Positions 42,983 to 51,203 of a DNA stretch of 64,000 nt are shown piece after piece; the stretch's first letter is position 1, and the number at the start of each line of letters is the position of its first letter. This DNA comes from Streptomyces sp. Ru62 (GTDB lineage Bacteria; Actinomycetota; Actinomycetes; Streptomycetales; Streptomycetaceae), in contig NZ_PQSU01000002.1 in assembly GCF_002920615.1 (NCBI RefSeq), positions 310,001 to 374,000 of the forward strand, in the 5' to 3' direction. The notes under the pieces were generated by a model. It was not told the DNA's origin. It saw only the letters and a program-made list of their open reading frames with translations, and ran no database searches. The position numbers and the translations under genes were made by a program.

Positions 42983-43715
42983 GGCCCCGTAAGCTTCCGG
43001 CGCGTCGGGCAGTGGCCAGTGATCCGTGACCCGGCCGACCTGACCGCCGGCCATCCTCGACTGGATCCGGCGTCGGCCGCGGGGCGGCAAGCGGCTTCAC
43101 GCCTTCTTCGCCACGCTGTACTACTGCGGGCCCCGGCCCGAGGAAGCCGTAGCCATGCGGGTGGAGGACGTGACCCTGCCGGAACCCGACGCCACCGACC
43201 AGTGGTGCGAGCTGCTGATCCACACGGCGACGCCGGAGGTCGGGAGGCAGTGGACCGATACGGGCGAGATTCACGAGCGACGTGACCTGAAGGGCCGTGC
43301 GGAGGGCGAGACGCGCACCGTACCGGGGCATCCGGCCCTGACACGCATCCTGCGGCAGCACATCGCCGATGAACAGCTCCAGCCGGGTGATCTGCTCTTC
43401 CAGGGTGAGTTCGGTGGGATCCTCGCCGGCTCCGTCATCCGCCGGGCGTGGCGCAGCGCGCGTAAGGCCGTACTGCCTCCGCACGTCTTTGAGTCACCCA
43501 CCGGACGGCGCGTTTACGACACCCGCAACACGCGCCTGACGGAGTGGCTCAACGACGGCATCCCGCCCGCCCAGGTGGCCGAGTGGGCCGGGAACAGCGT
43601 TGCCGTGCTGCTGGCGACGTACGCCCGGTGCATCGACGGGCAGTTACCGGATCTGAAGCGGCGGCTGGAAGCCGCGGGTGACCTTCCGGAGGCGGAGGTG
43701 CCGGGCGCCGGCTGA
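42983..43715 (+). pseudogene. frameshifted, N-terminally lost tyrosine integrase
   Basis: Residues SFRRVGQWPVI lie in one frame (from about 42983). After an in-frame stop at 43041-43043 the homology continues in the next frame as PPAILDWIRRRPRGGKRLHAFF, YYCGPRPEEAVAMRVEDV (first catalytic Arg), then VYDTRNTRLTEWLND (second Arg), VAEWAGNSVAVLLATYARC (catalytic Tyr). The usual His of AGHS is Asn here. The core-binding N-terminal domain is absent. It resembles plasmid/ICE integrases of streptomycetes. With a frameshift, lost N-terminus and altered His it is almost surely inactive. It sits just beside the 3' end of tRNA-Arg, the probable attachment site. Confidence 0.82.
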
Positions 43716-43866
43716 TCTTCGACCGGTCGAGAACTTCGACACGTATTCGACACGGCCACCCGCGAAAACCCGGTGACAGCCGGACAGCCCCGGACCCGAC
43801 CCTTGATCATCAAGAGGGCGTCCGGGGCTTCGCGTACCCGCTGACAACCGCTCTGACCAGCGAAAA

Positions 43867-43886
43867 GCCCTCCCGAGCGGGAGGGC
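43867..43886 (-). terminator. terminator of tRNA-Arg
   Basis: GCCCTCCCG (43867-43875) pairs with CGGGAGGGC (43878-43886) around 2 bases. On the minus strand TTTT follows, a canonical terminator just after the tRNA 3' end. Confidence 0.85.
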
Positions 43887-43892
43887 GGAGAC

Positions 43893-43968
43893 TGGCGCCC
43901 CCGGCAGGACTCGAACCTGCGGCCAAGCGCTTAGAAGGCGCCTGCTCTATCCACTGAGCTACGGGGGC
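43893..43968 (-). tRNA. tRNA-Arg (anticodon UCU)
   Basis: A 73-base cloverleaf from 43968 to 43896. The acceptor GCCCCCG pairs with CGGGGGC. The D arm is GCTCAGTGGATAGAGC, the anticodon loop CTTCTAA (anticodon UCU) on a GGCGC/GCGCT stem, and the T arm contains GGTTCGAGTCC. CCA is encoded (43895-43893). It reads AGA arginine codons, rare in this genome. The 3' half is the usual target of tyrosine integrases, and an integrase remnant lies immediately downstream. Confidence 0.97.
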
Positions 43969-44288
43969 CGGTGGGGTGGCCTCGGGTCTGGTGCCCTGGT
44001 GGGGGCTGACCCGTGACGTTGCCGCGGTCAAGGATAGGGCTCCCGGTTCCTTGACCCTGTCGCTTCGCCTCCGTGGCTCGATGTGGAGGTTCGGTGAAGC
44101 GGTCCTGATAATCGCAGGCAGGTACGAATCGTGCACCGCTTTTGGCGCCCGACGCACCGGGTGTTGTGCACTCGTTATGCCTGGACTGTGCCCGTGTCCC
44201 GGTCATCCCTTCCGTCCGTTCTGTTCCGTCGGCGCGCAGACATGTCCATATGCTTCAGAATTCCCCTAAAATTGGGCATTCTTCGCAT
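43969..44288. other. intergenic region between tRNA-Arg and dynA
   Basis: 320 bp without a credible gene; short frames exist but lack ribosome sites. The segment 44235-44288 is AT-rich (GAATTCCCCTAAAATTGGG) and probably carries the dynA promoter. Confidence 0.5.
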
Positions 44289-45896
44289 GTGGTGACCTTG
44301 GACGTACGGCCTCAGCTGCTCGACACACTCTCCGCTCTGCGCGACCGTGTCGCCGCCGCACGCTTTCCGCTGCCCCTCGCGGGGGCGCCACGCGCGCGTG
44401 CAAACCGCGACGAACTCCTCGCGCAACTCGACGACTACCTGGTACCCCGCCTACGGGAGCCCGAGGCGCCGCTGCTGGCCGTCATCGGCGGCTCCACCGG
44501 CGCGGGCAAGTCCACGCTCGTGAATTCGCTGGTCGGCCGACGGGTGAGCGAAGCCGGTGTGCTGCGGCCGACCACCCGGACGCCGGTCCTTGTCTGCCAT
44601 CCGGAGGATCATCACTGGTTCAGCGGGATGCGCGTGCTCCCCCAGCTCACCCGCGTGTGGGTGCCCCACCAGGACCCCGCCGACGAGCTTCTGCTCACCG
44701 ACGAGGACCCCGCGCGCGTGCTGCGCGTCGAGACCGCCGACACCCTCCCGCGCGGGCTCGCCCTCCTCGACGCCCCCGATGTCGACTCCCTGATCGCCGA
44801 GAACCGCGTCCTCGCCGCCGAGCTGATCTGCGCCGCCGACATCTGGATCATGGTCACGACCGCCGCCCGCTACGCCGACGCCGTCCCCTGGCACCTGCTG
44901 CGCACCGCCAAGGAGTACGACGCGACCCTCGTCACCGTTCTGGACCGGGTGCCCCACCAGGTCGTCTCCGAGGTCTCCCGGCAGTACGCGGCCCTGCTCA
45001 CCAAGGCCGGGCTCGGCGACGTACCCCGCTTCACCGTGCCCGAGCTGCCCGAGTCGGCCTGGGGCGCCGGACTGCTCCCCGCCACCGCCGTCGCGCCCCT
45101 GAAGAGCTGGCTCGTCCACCACGCCCAGGACCCCGCCGCCCGCCACCAGGTCATGGCCCGTACGGCCTACGGCCTCCTCGACTCGCTCAAGTCCCGCCTG
45201 CCCGAGCTGGCCGGCGCCGCCGCGGCCCAGTACGCGGCGGCCCTCCGGCTCACCTCCGCCGTCGAGACCGCCTACGACAAGGAGCACGCGCGCGTGCGGG
45301 CCCGTCTGCAGTCCGGTGCCGTACTCGCCGGGGACGCCCTCAAACGCTGGCGCGCCTTCCCCCTGGACTGCACCGCCGGGGAGCTCCTGGACGCCCTCGT
45401 GGACAGCCTGGCCGCCCTGCTGTTGTGCGCCGTGACCGCCGCCGACGAGCGCGTCGACAACACCTGGCGCCGCGAACCCGCCGCCGACGCCCCCGGGCTC
45501 GCCCACCGGGACACCTCCCTGGAGAGCGCCGAGCACCGCATCGGGCTCGCGGCCCGGCGCTGGCGGCGCGAGCTGGAGGAGTACGCCGAGGACGAGGTAC
45601 GCGTACTGGAGCGCACCGGCGCACCCGACCCGGAGGTCGTCGCCGCCCTCGTCGCCACGGCCGTGCTCGGCGGGCGCCGGGCGCGGACCGCGGGCGAGGG
45701 CCTCGCCGAGCGGCTCGGCGCCCACGGCGTGCTGCGGCTGCGCGACCGGGCCGGGCGGCTGCTCATCGAGCACGTGGACCGCGTCATGCACCGCGAACGC
45801 GAGCGGCGCCTCGCCCCGCTCGACGCCCTGGACGTCCATCCCGAGCCCCAGGCACAACTCATCGCCGCGCTGTCCGTACTGCAGAAGGAGAGGTGA
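44289..45896 (+). CDS. dynA: dynamin-like GTPase DynA
   Basis: About 535 residues from GTG 44289 or 44292 ([21 protein letters not shown]). An ATG at 44250 would add a short non-conserved tail, and no strong ribosome site helps. The G domain has P-loop [15 protein letters not shown] near 66-80, switch [10 protein letters not shown], and G3 [12 protein letters not shown] near 158-169. The G4 is degenerate (TVLDRVPH). A long helical stalk follows without transmembrane helices. In S. venezuelae DynA and DynB stabilise FtsZ ladders during sporulation septation. dynB begins 3 bp after its stop, as in that pair, so I use the name. Confidence 0.82.
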   Translation: MVTLDVRPQLLDTLSALRDRVAAARFPLPLAGAPRARANRDELLAQLDDYLVPRLREPEAPLLAVIGGSTGAGKSTLVNSLVGRRVSEAGVLRPTTRTPVLVCHPEDHHWFSGMRVLPQLTRVWVPHQDPADELLLTDEDPARVLRVETADTLPRGLALLDAPDVDSLIAENRVLAAELICAADIWIMVTTAARYADAVPWHLLRTAKEYDATLVTVLDRVPHQVVSEVSRQYAALLTKAGLGDVPRFTVPELPESAWGAGLLPATAVAPLKSWLVHHAQDPAARHQVMARTAYGLLDSLKSRLPELAGAAAAQYAAALRLTSAVETAYDKEHARVRARLQSGAVLAGDALKRWRAFPLDCTAGELLDALVDSLAALLLCAVTAADERVDNTWRREPAADAPGLAHRDTSLESAEHRIGLAARRWRRELEEYAEDEVRVLERTGAPDPEVVAALVATAVLGGRRARTAGEGLAERLGAHGVLRLRDRAGRLLIEHVDRVMHRERERRLAPLDALDVHPEPQAQLIAALSVLQKER

Positions 45897-45899
45897 CCG

Positions 45900-48470
45900 G
45901 TGACCGCCGTCACTGACCACGACCACACCGATCACACCGATCACATGAGGCGCATGGACCACCTCGGCAGCGACAGCGGCGACACGGGGTCCAGGGACCA
46001 CGGCGGTCACCCCGGCTCGGGCCCCATGGACGGCGCCGAGCGCACGGGCGGCCTCCCGGAAGCGCGCCCGAGCCTCGTCGAGGCGAAGCTCGGGGACGAC
46101 GGCCCCGGCACCGAGCGCCCTGCGGACGCGCCGCGGCCTGCCGCCCTCGGCCTCTCCGGGGACGACGGCCAGGGGAACGGGGAGGAGAGCGACAGGGGCA
46201 GCGGATACGACGGTTCGGGCGCGGGCGACCGTTCGGACGGGGGCGACGGTTCCGGCGAAGACGACGGTTCGGTTGGGGGCGACGGGAAGGGCCCGGACGC
46301 CGGCGGCGGGCGCCCCGCGCGCGTGAAGGACGCGAACGCCGACCGCGTCACCGAGCAGGACCGCGACGCCGAGCGGGACCGCGTCACCGGACGGGACCGC
46401 GTCACCGGACGGGACCGCGACGCCGAACGGGACGGCGGCGGTGACGGTGACGGTGACCGTGATCGGGTACGCGACCGCGGCCCCGATCGTGACCGCCCCG
46501 CGCGCGGGCACAGTGCCGAGGAGGCCGGCGTCTCCGGCATCTCCGTGCCCCGGCCGCAGCCCCACTCGTCGAAGGCCCGCCCCGCATCCGACGCCACGCC
46601 CCCCAAGACCACCACCACGACCGACTCCGGCTCCCAGACCGACTCCGGCCCCGCGAACGGCACCGACTCCGGCCCCGCGAACGGCACGAGCACCGGCAGC
46701 GGCACTGGTACCGGCACCGGCACTGGTACCGACGCCAAGCCCGACTCCTCCGACGCCTGGGACGACGGTCTCATCGCGCGGCGCGTCACCGAAGCCAGCG
46801 CCGCCGCCCTCGCCGCCGAGCGCGCCTCCGCCGTGGAACCCGCGCACCGCGGGCCAGGCAGCCACACCCCGGCCCCACTGGCGTACGACGGCCCGCTGCG
46901 CTCCCGCCTGGACGCCCTGCGCGAACTCGTCGGACTCTCCCGCACCCGACTGGACAGCCGCACCCTCGCCGAGGCCGGCCGCGTCCTGGACGAGGCCGCC
47001 GCGCGCCGCAAGCTCTCCGGGCGGCACACCGTCGTCGCGCTCGCCGGAGCGACCGGCAGCGGCAAGTCCCAGCTGTTCAACGCGCTCGCCGGAGTGGCCA
47101 TCTCGGAGACCGGCGTACGACGTCCGACCACGGCCGCACCCATCGCGTGCAGCTGGAGCGACGGCGCGGCGGGCCTCATCGACCGGTTGGGCATCCCGGG
47201 CCGGCTGCGCCGCCGCCCGCTGCACGGCCCCGACACCGAGGGGCAGCTGCGCGGGCTGGTCCTGGTCGACCTGCCCGACCACGACTCGGCCGCCGTACAG
47301 CACCGCGAACAGGTGGACCGGATCCTGAAACTCGTCGACGCGGTCATCTGGGTCGTGGACCCGGAGAAGTACGCCGACGCCGTCCTGCACGAGCGGTACC
47401 TGCGGCCGATGGCCGGTCACGCCGAAATCATGTTCATCGTCCTCAACCAGGTGGACCGGCTGCCCGGGGACGCCGCCGACCAGGTCCTGGACGACCTGCG
47501 GCGGCTGCTGGACGAGGACGGCATCGCGCTCGGCGAGCACGGCGAACCGGGCGCCACCGTGCTGGCGCTGTCCGCGCTCACCGGCGAGGGCGTCGGTGAT
47601 CTGCGCGAGGCGCTCGGGCAGTTCGTGGCGGAGCGCGGCGCGGCGGCCCGCCGGGTGGCGGCCGACGTCGACACCGCCGCGGCCGAGCTGCGGCCCGTCT
47701 ACGCCACCGGACGGCGGGTCGGCCTCAGCGAGGAGGCGCGCGAGGAGTTCGCCGCACGGCTCGCGGACGCGGTGGGCGCGACCGCGGCGGGCGAGGCCGC
47801 CGAGCGTGCCTGGCTGCGCAACGCCAACCGCGCCTGCGGCACACCCTGGCTGCGGCTGTGGCGCTGGTACCAGGGCCGTGGCGATTCCACCACGGGCCGC
47901 CACGCGGTGCGCGCCCAAGCCGACGAGGAGGCCACGGCCCGGCAGAGCGTCGAACAGGCGGTGCGTACGGTGTCCGACCGGGCCTCGGCCGGGCTGCCCG
48001 CTCCCTGGGCCCAGGCGGTGCGCGAAGCGGCCGTACGCGGCTCCCACGGGCTGTCCGAGGCGCTGGACGACCTCGCGGCCCGGGCCGGACTGCCGCCGGG
48101 CCGCCCGCCCCGGCCGGGCTGGTGGCCGGTGGCCGTACTGGTCCAGGCGGCGATGACGCTGTTGCAGATCGCGGGCGGCGCGTGGCTCGTGGGACAGATC
48201 GCCGGCGTGATGGCGCCCAACCTGGGTGTTCCGGTGCTGCTGATGGTGTGCGGGATCATCGGCGGGCCGCTGGTGGAGTGGGCCTGCCGGATGGCGGCCC
48301 GGGGGCCCGCGCGACGCTACGGCCAGGAAGCGGAACGCCGGCTACGGGAGGCGGCGGCGAGCTGCGGCCGGGCCCGGGTGCTCGATCCGGTGGCGGCGGA
48401 ACTGCTGCGGTACCGGGAGGTGCGCGAGCAGTACGGGAGGGTCGTGCGGACCGGGAGCGGGGTGAGGTGA
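45900..48470 (+). CDS. dynB: dynamin-like membrane GTPase DynB with long disordered N-terminus
   Basis: 856 residues from GTG 45900 (GGAGAGG upstream). Residues 1-290 are acidic, Asp/Gly/Ser/Arg-rich and repetitive (for example DRVTG-R twice, DSGPANGT twice, a GTGTGTG run), and probably disordered. Then comes a G domain: P-loop GATGSGKSQLF near 383, RRPTTAAPIAC, G3 LVLVDLPDHDSA and G4 NQVDRL. Residues about 740-795 contain two transmembrane helices (VLVQAAMTLLQIAGGAWLVG and LLMVCGIIGGPLVEW), fixing it in the membrane. It pairs with DynA in sporulation septation. The extra N-terminus could tether FtsZ-ring partners; that is inference. Confidence 0.82.
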   Translation: MTAVTDHDHTDHTDHMRRMDHLGSDSGDTGSRDHGGHPGSGPMDGAERTGGLPEARPSLVEAKLGDDGPGTERPADAPRPAALGLSGDDGQGNGEESDRGSGYDGSGAGDRSDGGDGSGEDDGSVGGDGKGPDAGGGRPARVKDANADRVTEQDRDAERDRVTGRDRVTGRDRDAERDGGGDGDGDRDRVRDRGPDRDRPARGHSAEEAGVSGISVPRPQPHSSKARPASDATPPKTTTTTDSGSQTDSGPANGTDSGPANGTSTGSGTGTGTGTGTDAKPDSSDAWDDGLIARRVTEASAAALAAERASAVEPAHRGPGSHTPAPLAYDGPLRSRLDALRELVGLSRTRLDSRTLAEAGRVLDEAAARRKLSGRHTVVALAGATGSGKSQLFNALAGVAISETGVRRPTTAAPIACSWSDGAAGLIDRLGIPGRLRRRPLHGPDTEGQLRGLVLVDLPDHDSAAVQHREQVDRILKLVDAVIWVVDPEKYADAVLHERYLRPMAGHAEIMFIVLNQVDRLPGDAADQVLDDLRRLLDEDGIALGEHGEPGATVLALSALTGEGVGDLREALGQFVAERGAAARRVAADVDTAAAELRPVYATGRRVGLSEEAREEFAARLADAVGATAAGEAAERAWLRNANRACGTPWLRLWRWYQGRGDSTTGRHAVRAQADEEATARQSVEQAVRTVSDRASAGLPAPWAQAVREAAVRGSHGLSEALDDLAARAGLPPGRPPRPGWWPVAVLVQAAMTLLQIAGGAWLVGQIAGVMAPNLGVPVLLMVCGIIGGPLVEWACRMAARGPARRYGQEAERRLREAAASCGRARVLDPVAAELLRYREVREQYGRVVRTGSGVR

Positions 48471-48821
48471 GGTGAGAATGCCTGGTCAGCGCGGGGGAGG
48501 TGGTGGCCAGGGTGGGTGACGGGGGCGGTGGGGGTTGTCACTCGTGCCGGTCCTCACCCGTGCGGGTGGCGGGGTTTTCCACAGGGGGCCGGTCGTCCAC
48601 AGCGCTCAGCGGGCTCGGCCCGGCGGAGGCAGTCTGAGGTCACGGCGATCGCACGGCGCGTCCGGCCAGGAGAAGCGGCGGACGGTGCGGGCGGTCGTCC
48701 GGAGGTGCCGGCGCGTACGGCAGAGGTACGCGCCGGCACGGCAGACGCAGCCGTACGGGACGGGCCCGTACGCGTGCCCGGGCGGCCGGAAAGGGCCGGG
48801 CGGGGGAGGGGAGCGATCGAA
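48471..48821. other. intergenic region with two DnaA-box-like sequences before ssbB
   Basis: 351 bp with no gene I can support. TTTTCCACA (48575-48583) and TCGTCCACA (48593-48601), 18 bp apart, each differ by one base from the streptomycete DnaA box TTGTCCACA. They stand in the same orientation upstream of ssbB. A promoter for ssbB must be here or within dynB. Confidence 0.45.
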
Positions 48822-49352
48822 GTGAACGAGACCAATGTCTGTGTGGTGGGGAACGTGGCGACCCGGCCGGCCTACCGCGAGCTGGCGACGGGACCGTCGG
48901 CCCGGTTCCGGCTCGCGGTGACCTCGCGGTACTGGGACCGGGAGAAGAACGCCTGGACGGACGGGCACACCAACTTCTTCACGGTGTGGGCCAACCGGCA
49001 GCTCGCGGTCAACGTGGCCGCGTGCGTGGAGGTGGGCCAGCCGGTCGTCGTCCAGGGCCGGCTCAAGGTGCGCACGGAGGTGCAGGGACAGCAGCAGTGG
49101 GCGTCCGCCGACATCGACGCCGTGGCGATCGGCCACGACCTGTCGCGCGGTATGGCGTTCTTCCAGCGCGCGGTCAAACCCGAGGCGCCACCGGCGACGG
49201 CCCGCCCGGAGCCCGACTGGGAGACACCGCGGCCGGCGGAACCGCGGGACGGACAGCCGGAACAGCCCGGCCAGGAGCAGCACGACATGCAGGAACAGGG
49301 CGTGGGGGAGGGAGGACTCGCGCCACAGCAGCAGCCGTTGGCGGTGACGTGA
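48822..49352 (+). CDS. ssbB: single-stranded DNA-binding protein, SsbB paralogue
   Basis: 176 residues from GTG 48822 (GGGGAGGGGAGC upstream). The OB-fold SSB domain covers about 1-110: NETNVCVVGNVATRPAYRELATGPSARFRLAVTSRYWD, NFFTVWANRQLAVNVAACVEVGQPVVVQGRLKVRTEVQ. The C-terminus is Gln/Glu-rich and ends PQQQPLAVT, lacking the acidic DDDIPF tip that recruits replication proteins. That is the feature of streptomycete SsbB, which works in chromosome segregation during sporulation. Position after the dynamins supports this. Confidence 0.88.
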   Translation: MNETNVCVVGNVATRPAYRELATGPSARFRLAVTSRYWDREKNAWTDGHTNFFTVWANRQLAVNVAACVEVGQPVVVQGRLKVRTEVQGQQQWASADIDAVAIGHDLSRGMAFFQRAVKPEAPPATARPEPDWETPRPAEPRDGQPEQPGQEQHDMQEQGVGEGGLAPQQQPLAVT

Positions 49353-49633
49353 CGTCAGCGACCCATCGCCGTCCACGCCTTGTCACCGACCCGTTCCCCC
49401 AAGCCGCACGTACCGCCTGAACGCACCGTACGAACCGGTGGATTTGTCGATACCGCCAGCTCGCGGACGGTCCCGGCGATAACGATTACGGATCGGATCG
49501 GTCATCGGATGATCCGACCGACGGGTGAGGCTCCGGCTGATCCATAGGATGCCGGGCGTGCCCCTTGGGGCTGCCGATTCTGCTGGTGGGACCGTCCCCC
49601 ACGTCCAACGGGTCCTGCTCGAAGGGGAATTCT

Positions 49634-51040
49634 GTGCTTGCTGCGCTCTCTGGGTTCTGCCGGTCCACGGGAACGGCCCGCATGGCCGCCGCCACCACGG
49701 TGACCGGCCTGATGGCGGCCGGCGTGCTGTCCGGCGCCGGTACGGCCGTGGCCGAGGACACACCGCAGACCCAGGGCGGCGCGACGGCCACGATCAACGG
49801 TCTGAAGACCTACGGCGAGGCCGTCCTCCACGAGGACAGTGGCGACCAGCGGGTGTCCGCGGGCCTGTTCGAGATGTCCGTGGACGGCGGCGGCACCCTG
49901 CAGACGTACTGCGTCGACCTCCACAACCCCACCCAGCGGGACGCCAGATACCAGGAAACCCCCTGGAGCGGCACCTCGCTGGGCTCCAACAAGGACGCGG
50001 GCCGGATCCGCTGGATCCTGCAGAACTCCTACCCCCAGGTCAACGACCTCGCCGCACTCGCGCGGCGCGCGGGAGCGAGCGGGCTGACCGAGCAGGACGC
50101 GGCGGCCGGCACACAGGTGGCCATCTGGCGCTACTCCGACGGCGCGAAGGTCGACGCCGTGGACCCACAGGCCGAGAAGCTCGCCGACTATCTGGAGAAG
50201 AGTGCCCGGAACGTCGCCGAGCCGCAGGCTTCGCTGACCCTGGACCCGCCCGCGGTCTCCGGCCGGCCGGGCGACCTGCTCGGGCCGGTGACCGTGCACA
50301 CCAACGCGGGCGCGGTCACGGTGAGCCCACCGGCGGACGCGGCCACCAGCGGAGTGCGGATCATCGACAAGACCGGCAAGGTGATCACCTCGGCCAGGAA
50401 CGGCAGCCGGCTGTACTTCGACGTCCCCGAGGACGCGGCGGACGGATCGGCCCGGCTGAACGTGCAGGCGTCGACGACCGTGCCGGTGGGCCGGGCCTTC
50501 GCCTCCGAGAACCGCAGCCAGACCCAGATCCTGGCCGGCTCCAGCGAGTCCACGGTCTCGGCGACCGCGACGGCCGGCTGGGCGGAGAAGGGCGCCATGC
50601 CGGCGGTCTCGGCCCGCAAGAACTGCGCCAAGGGCGGCGTGGACATCACCACGGCCAACACGGGCGACGAGCCGTTCACCTTTCGCCTGATGGGCACCGA
50701 GCACACGATCCCCGCGGGCGCGTCCCGTACGGTGACCGTGCCGCTCCAGGAGGACCAGGCGTACGACTTCACCATCACCGGCCCCCATGGCTTCAGCCAT
50801 CGCTTCACCGGCGTCCTGGACTGCAAGACCCAGGGAACGATCACGACGGAGACGGCCCAGCTCCACACCGAGCCGAGCCCGGTCACGGTGGGCGGCAACA
50901 CCGCGGACACCACCAACCTGGCCGCGACCGGCGGTTCGATGATCACTCCCATGATCGCGGGCGTGGCCATCGGGCTGGTGGTGATCGGCGGCGTGGTCCT
51001 GATCGTGCTGCGCAAGAGGGAGTCGGCCCACGACGGGTGA
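49634..51040 (+). CDS. sortase-anchored thioester-domain surface protein
   Basis: 468 residues from GTG 49634 (GAAGGGGA upstream), with a signal through about residue 40 (AAATTVTGLMAAGVLSGAGTAVA). The thioester domain has QTYCVDLHN (Cys93) and GTQVAIWRYSDG (Gln161), whose side chains form an internal thioester that binds host or surface nucleophiles covalently. Ig-like beta domains follow (about 195-420). The end is NLAATGG, hydrophobic helix, RKRESAHDG: an LAXTG sortase E-type signal. It probably decorates the hyphal or spore wall and makes covalent contacts. The substrate is unknown. Confidence 0.85.
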   Translation: MLAALSGFCRSTGTARMAAATTVTGLMAAGVLSGAGTAVAEDTPQTQGGATATINGLKTYGEAVLHEDSGDQRVSAGLFEMSVDGGGTLQTYCVDLHNPTQRDARYQETPWSGTSLGSNKDAGRIRWILQNSYPQVNDLAALARRAGASGLTEQDAAAGTQVAIWRYSDGAKVDAVDPQAEKLADYLEKSARNVAEPQASLTLDPPAVSGRPGDLLGPVTVHTNAGAVTVSPPADAATSGVRIIDKTGKVITSARNGSRLYFDVPEDAADGSARLNVQASTTVPVGRAFASENRSQTQILAGSSESTVSATATAGWAEKGAMPAVSARKNCAKGGVDITTANTGDEPFTFRLMGTEHTIPAGASRTVTVPLQEDQAYDFTITGPHGFSHRFTGVLDCKTQGTITTETAQLHTEPSPVTVGGNTADTTNLAATGGSMITPMIAGVAIGLVVIGGVVLIVLRKRESAHDG

Positions 51041-51125
51041 CCCCGGGCGGGGCTCGTCCAGCAGCCGATCGGCGCCGAGCCGACGGCCACGCCGTCCACC
51101 ACAGGGTGTCGCCGCCGGTGCCGTA

Positions 51126-51180
51126 GCTCTCCCGGCCGAGCCGCGGGGCCGACGGCCGGGGCGGCGCCGTCCGGGAGAGC
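51126..51180 (+). terminator. possible terminator after the thioester protein
   Basis: GCTCTCCCGG (51126-51135) and CCGGGAGAGC (51171-51180) pair perfectly over 10 bp with a 35-base GC-rich loop. The long loop makes it weaker than the other hairpins. Confidence 0.45.
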
Positions 51181-51203
51181 CAGGGCTGGTCGGCCGGCGC
51201 GGT

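Noticed and set aside
44451..48047. A very long open frame (1198 codons) on the minus strand across dynA and dynB
   Set aside because: It is the antisense shadow of two convincing GTPase genes in GC-rich DNA; its composition is Gly/Arg/Val-rich with no domain pattern.
51041..51203. A possible gene remnant between the thioester protein and the propeller gene (minus-strand peptide with SYGTGGDTLWWTAW)
   Set aside because: Only a short aromatic run, no start, no length; could be chance.
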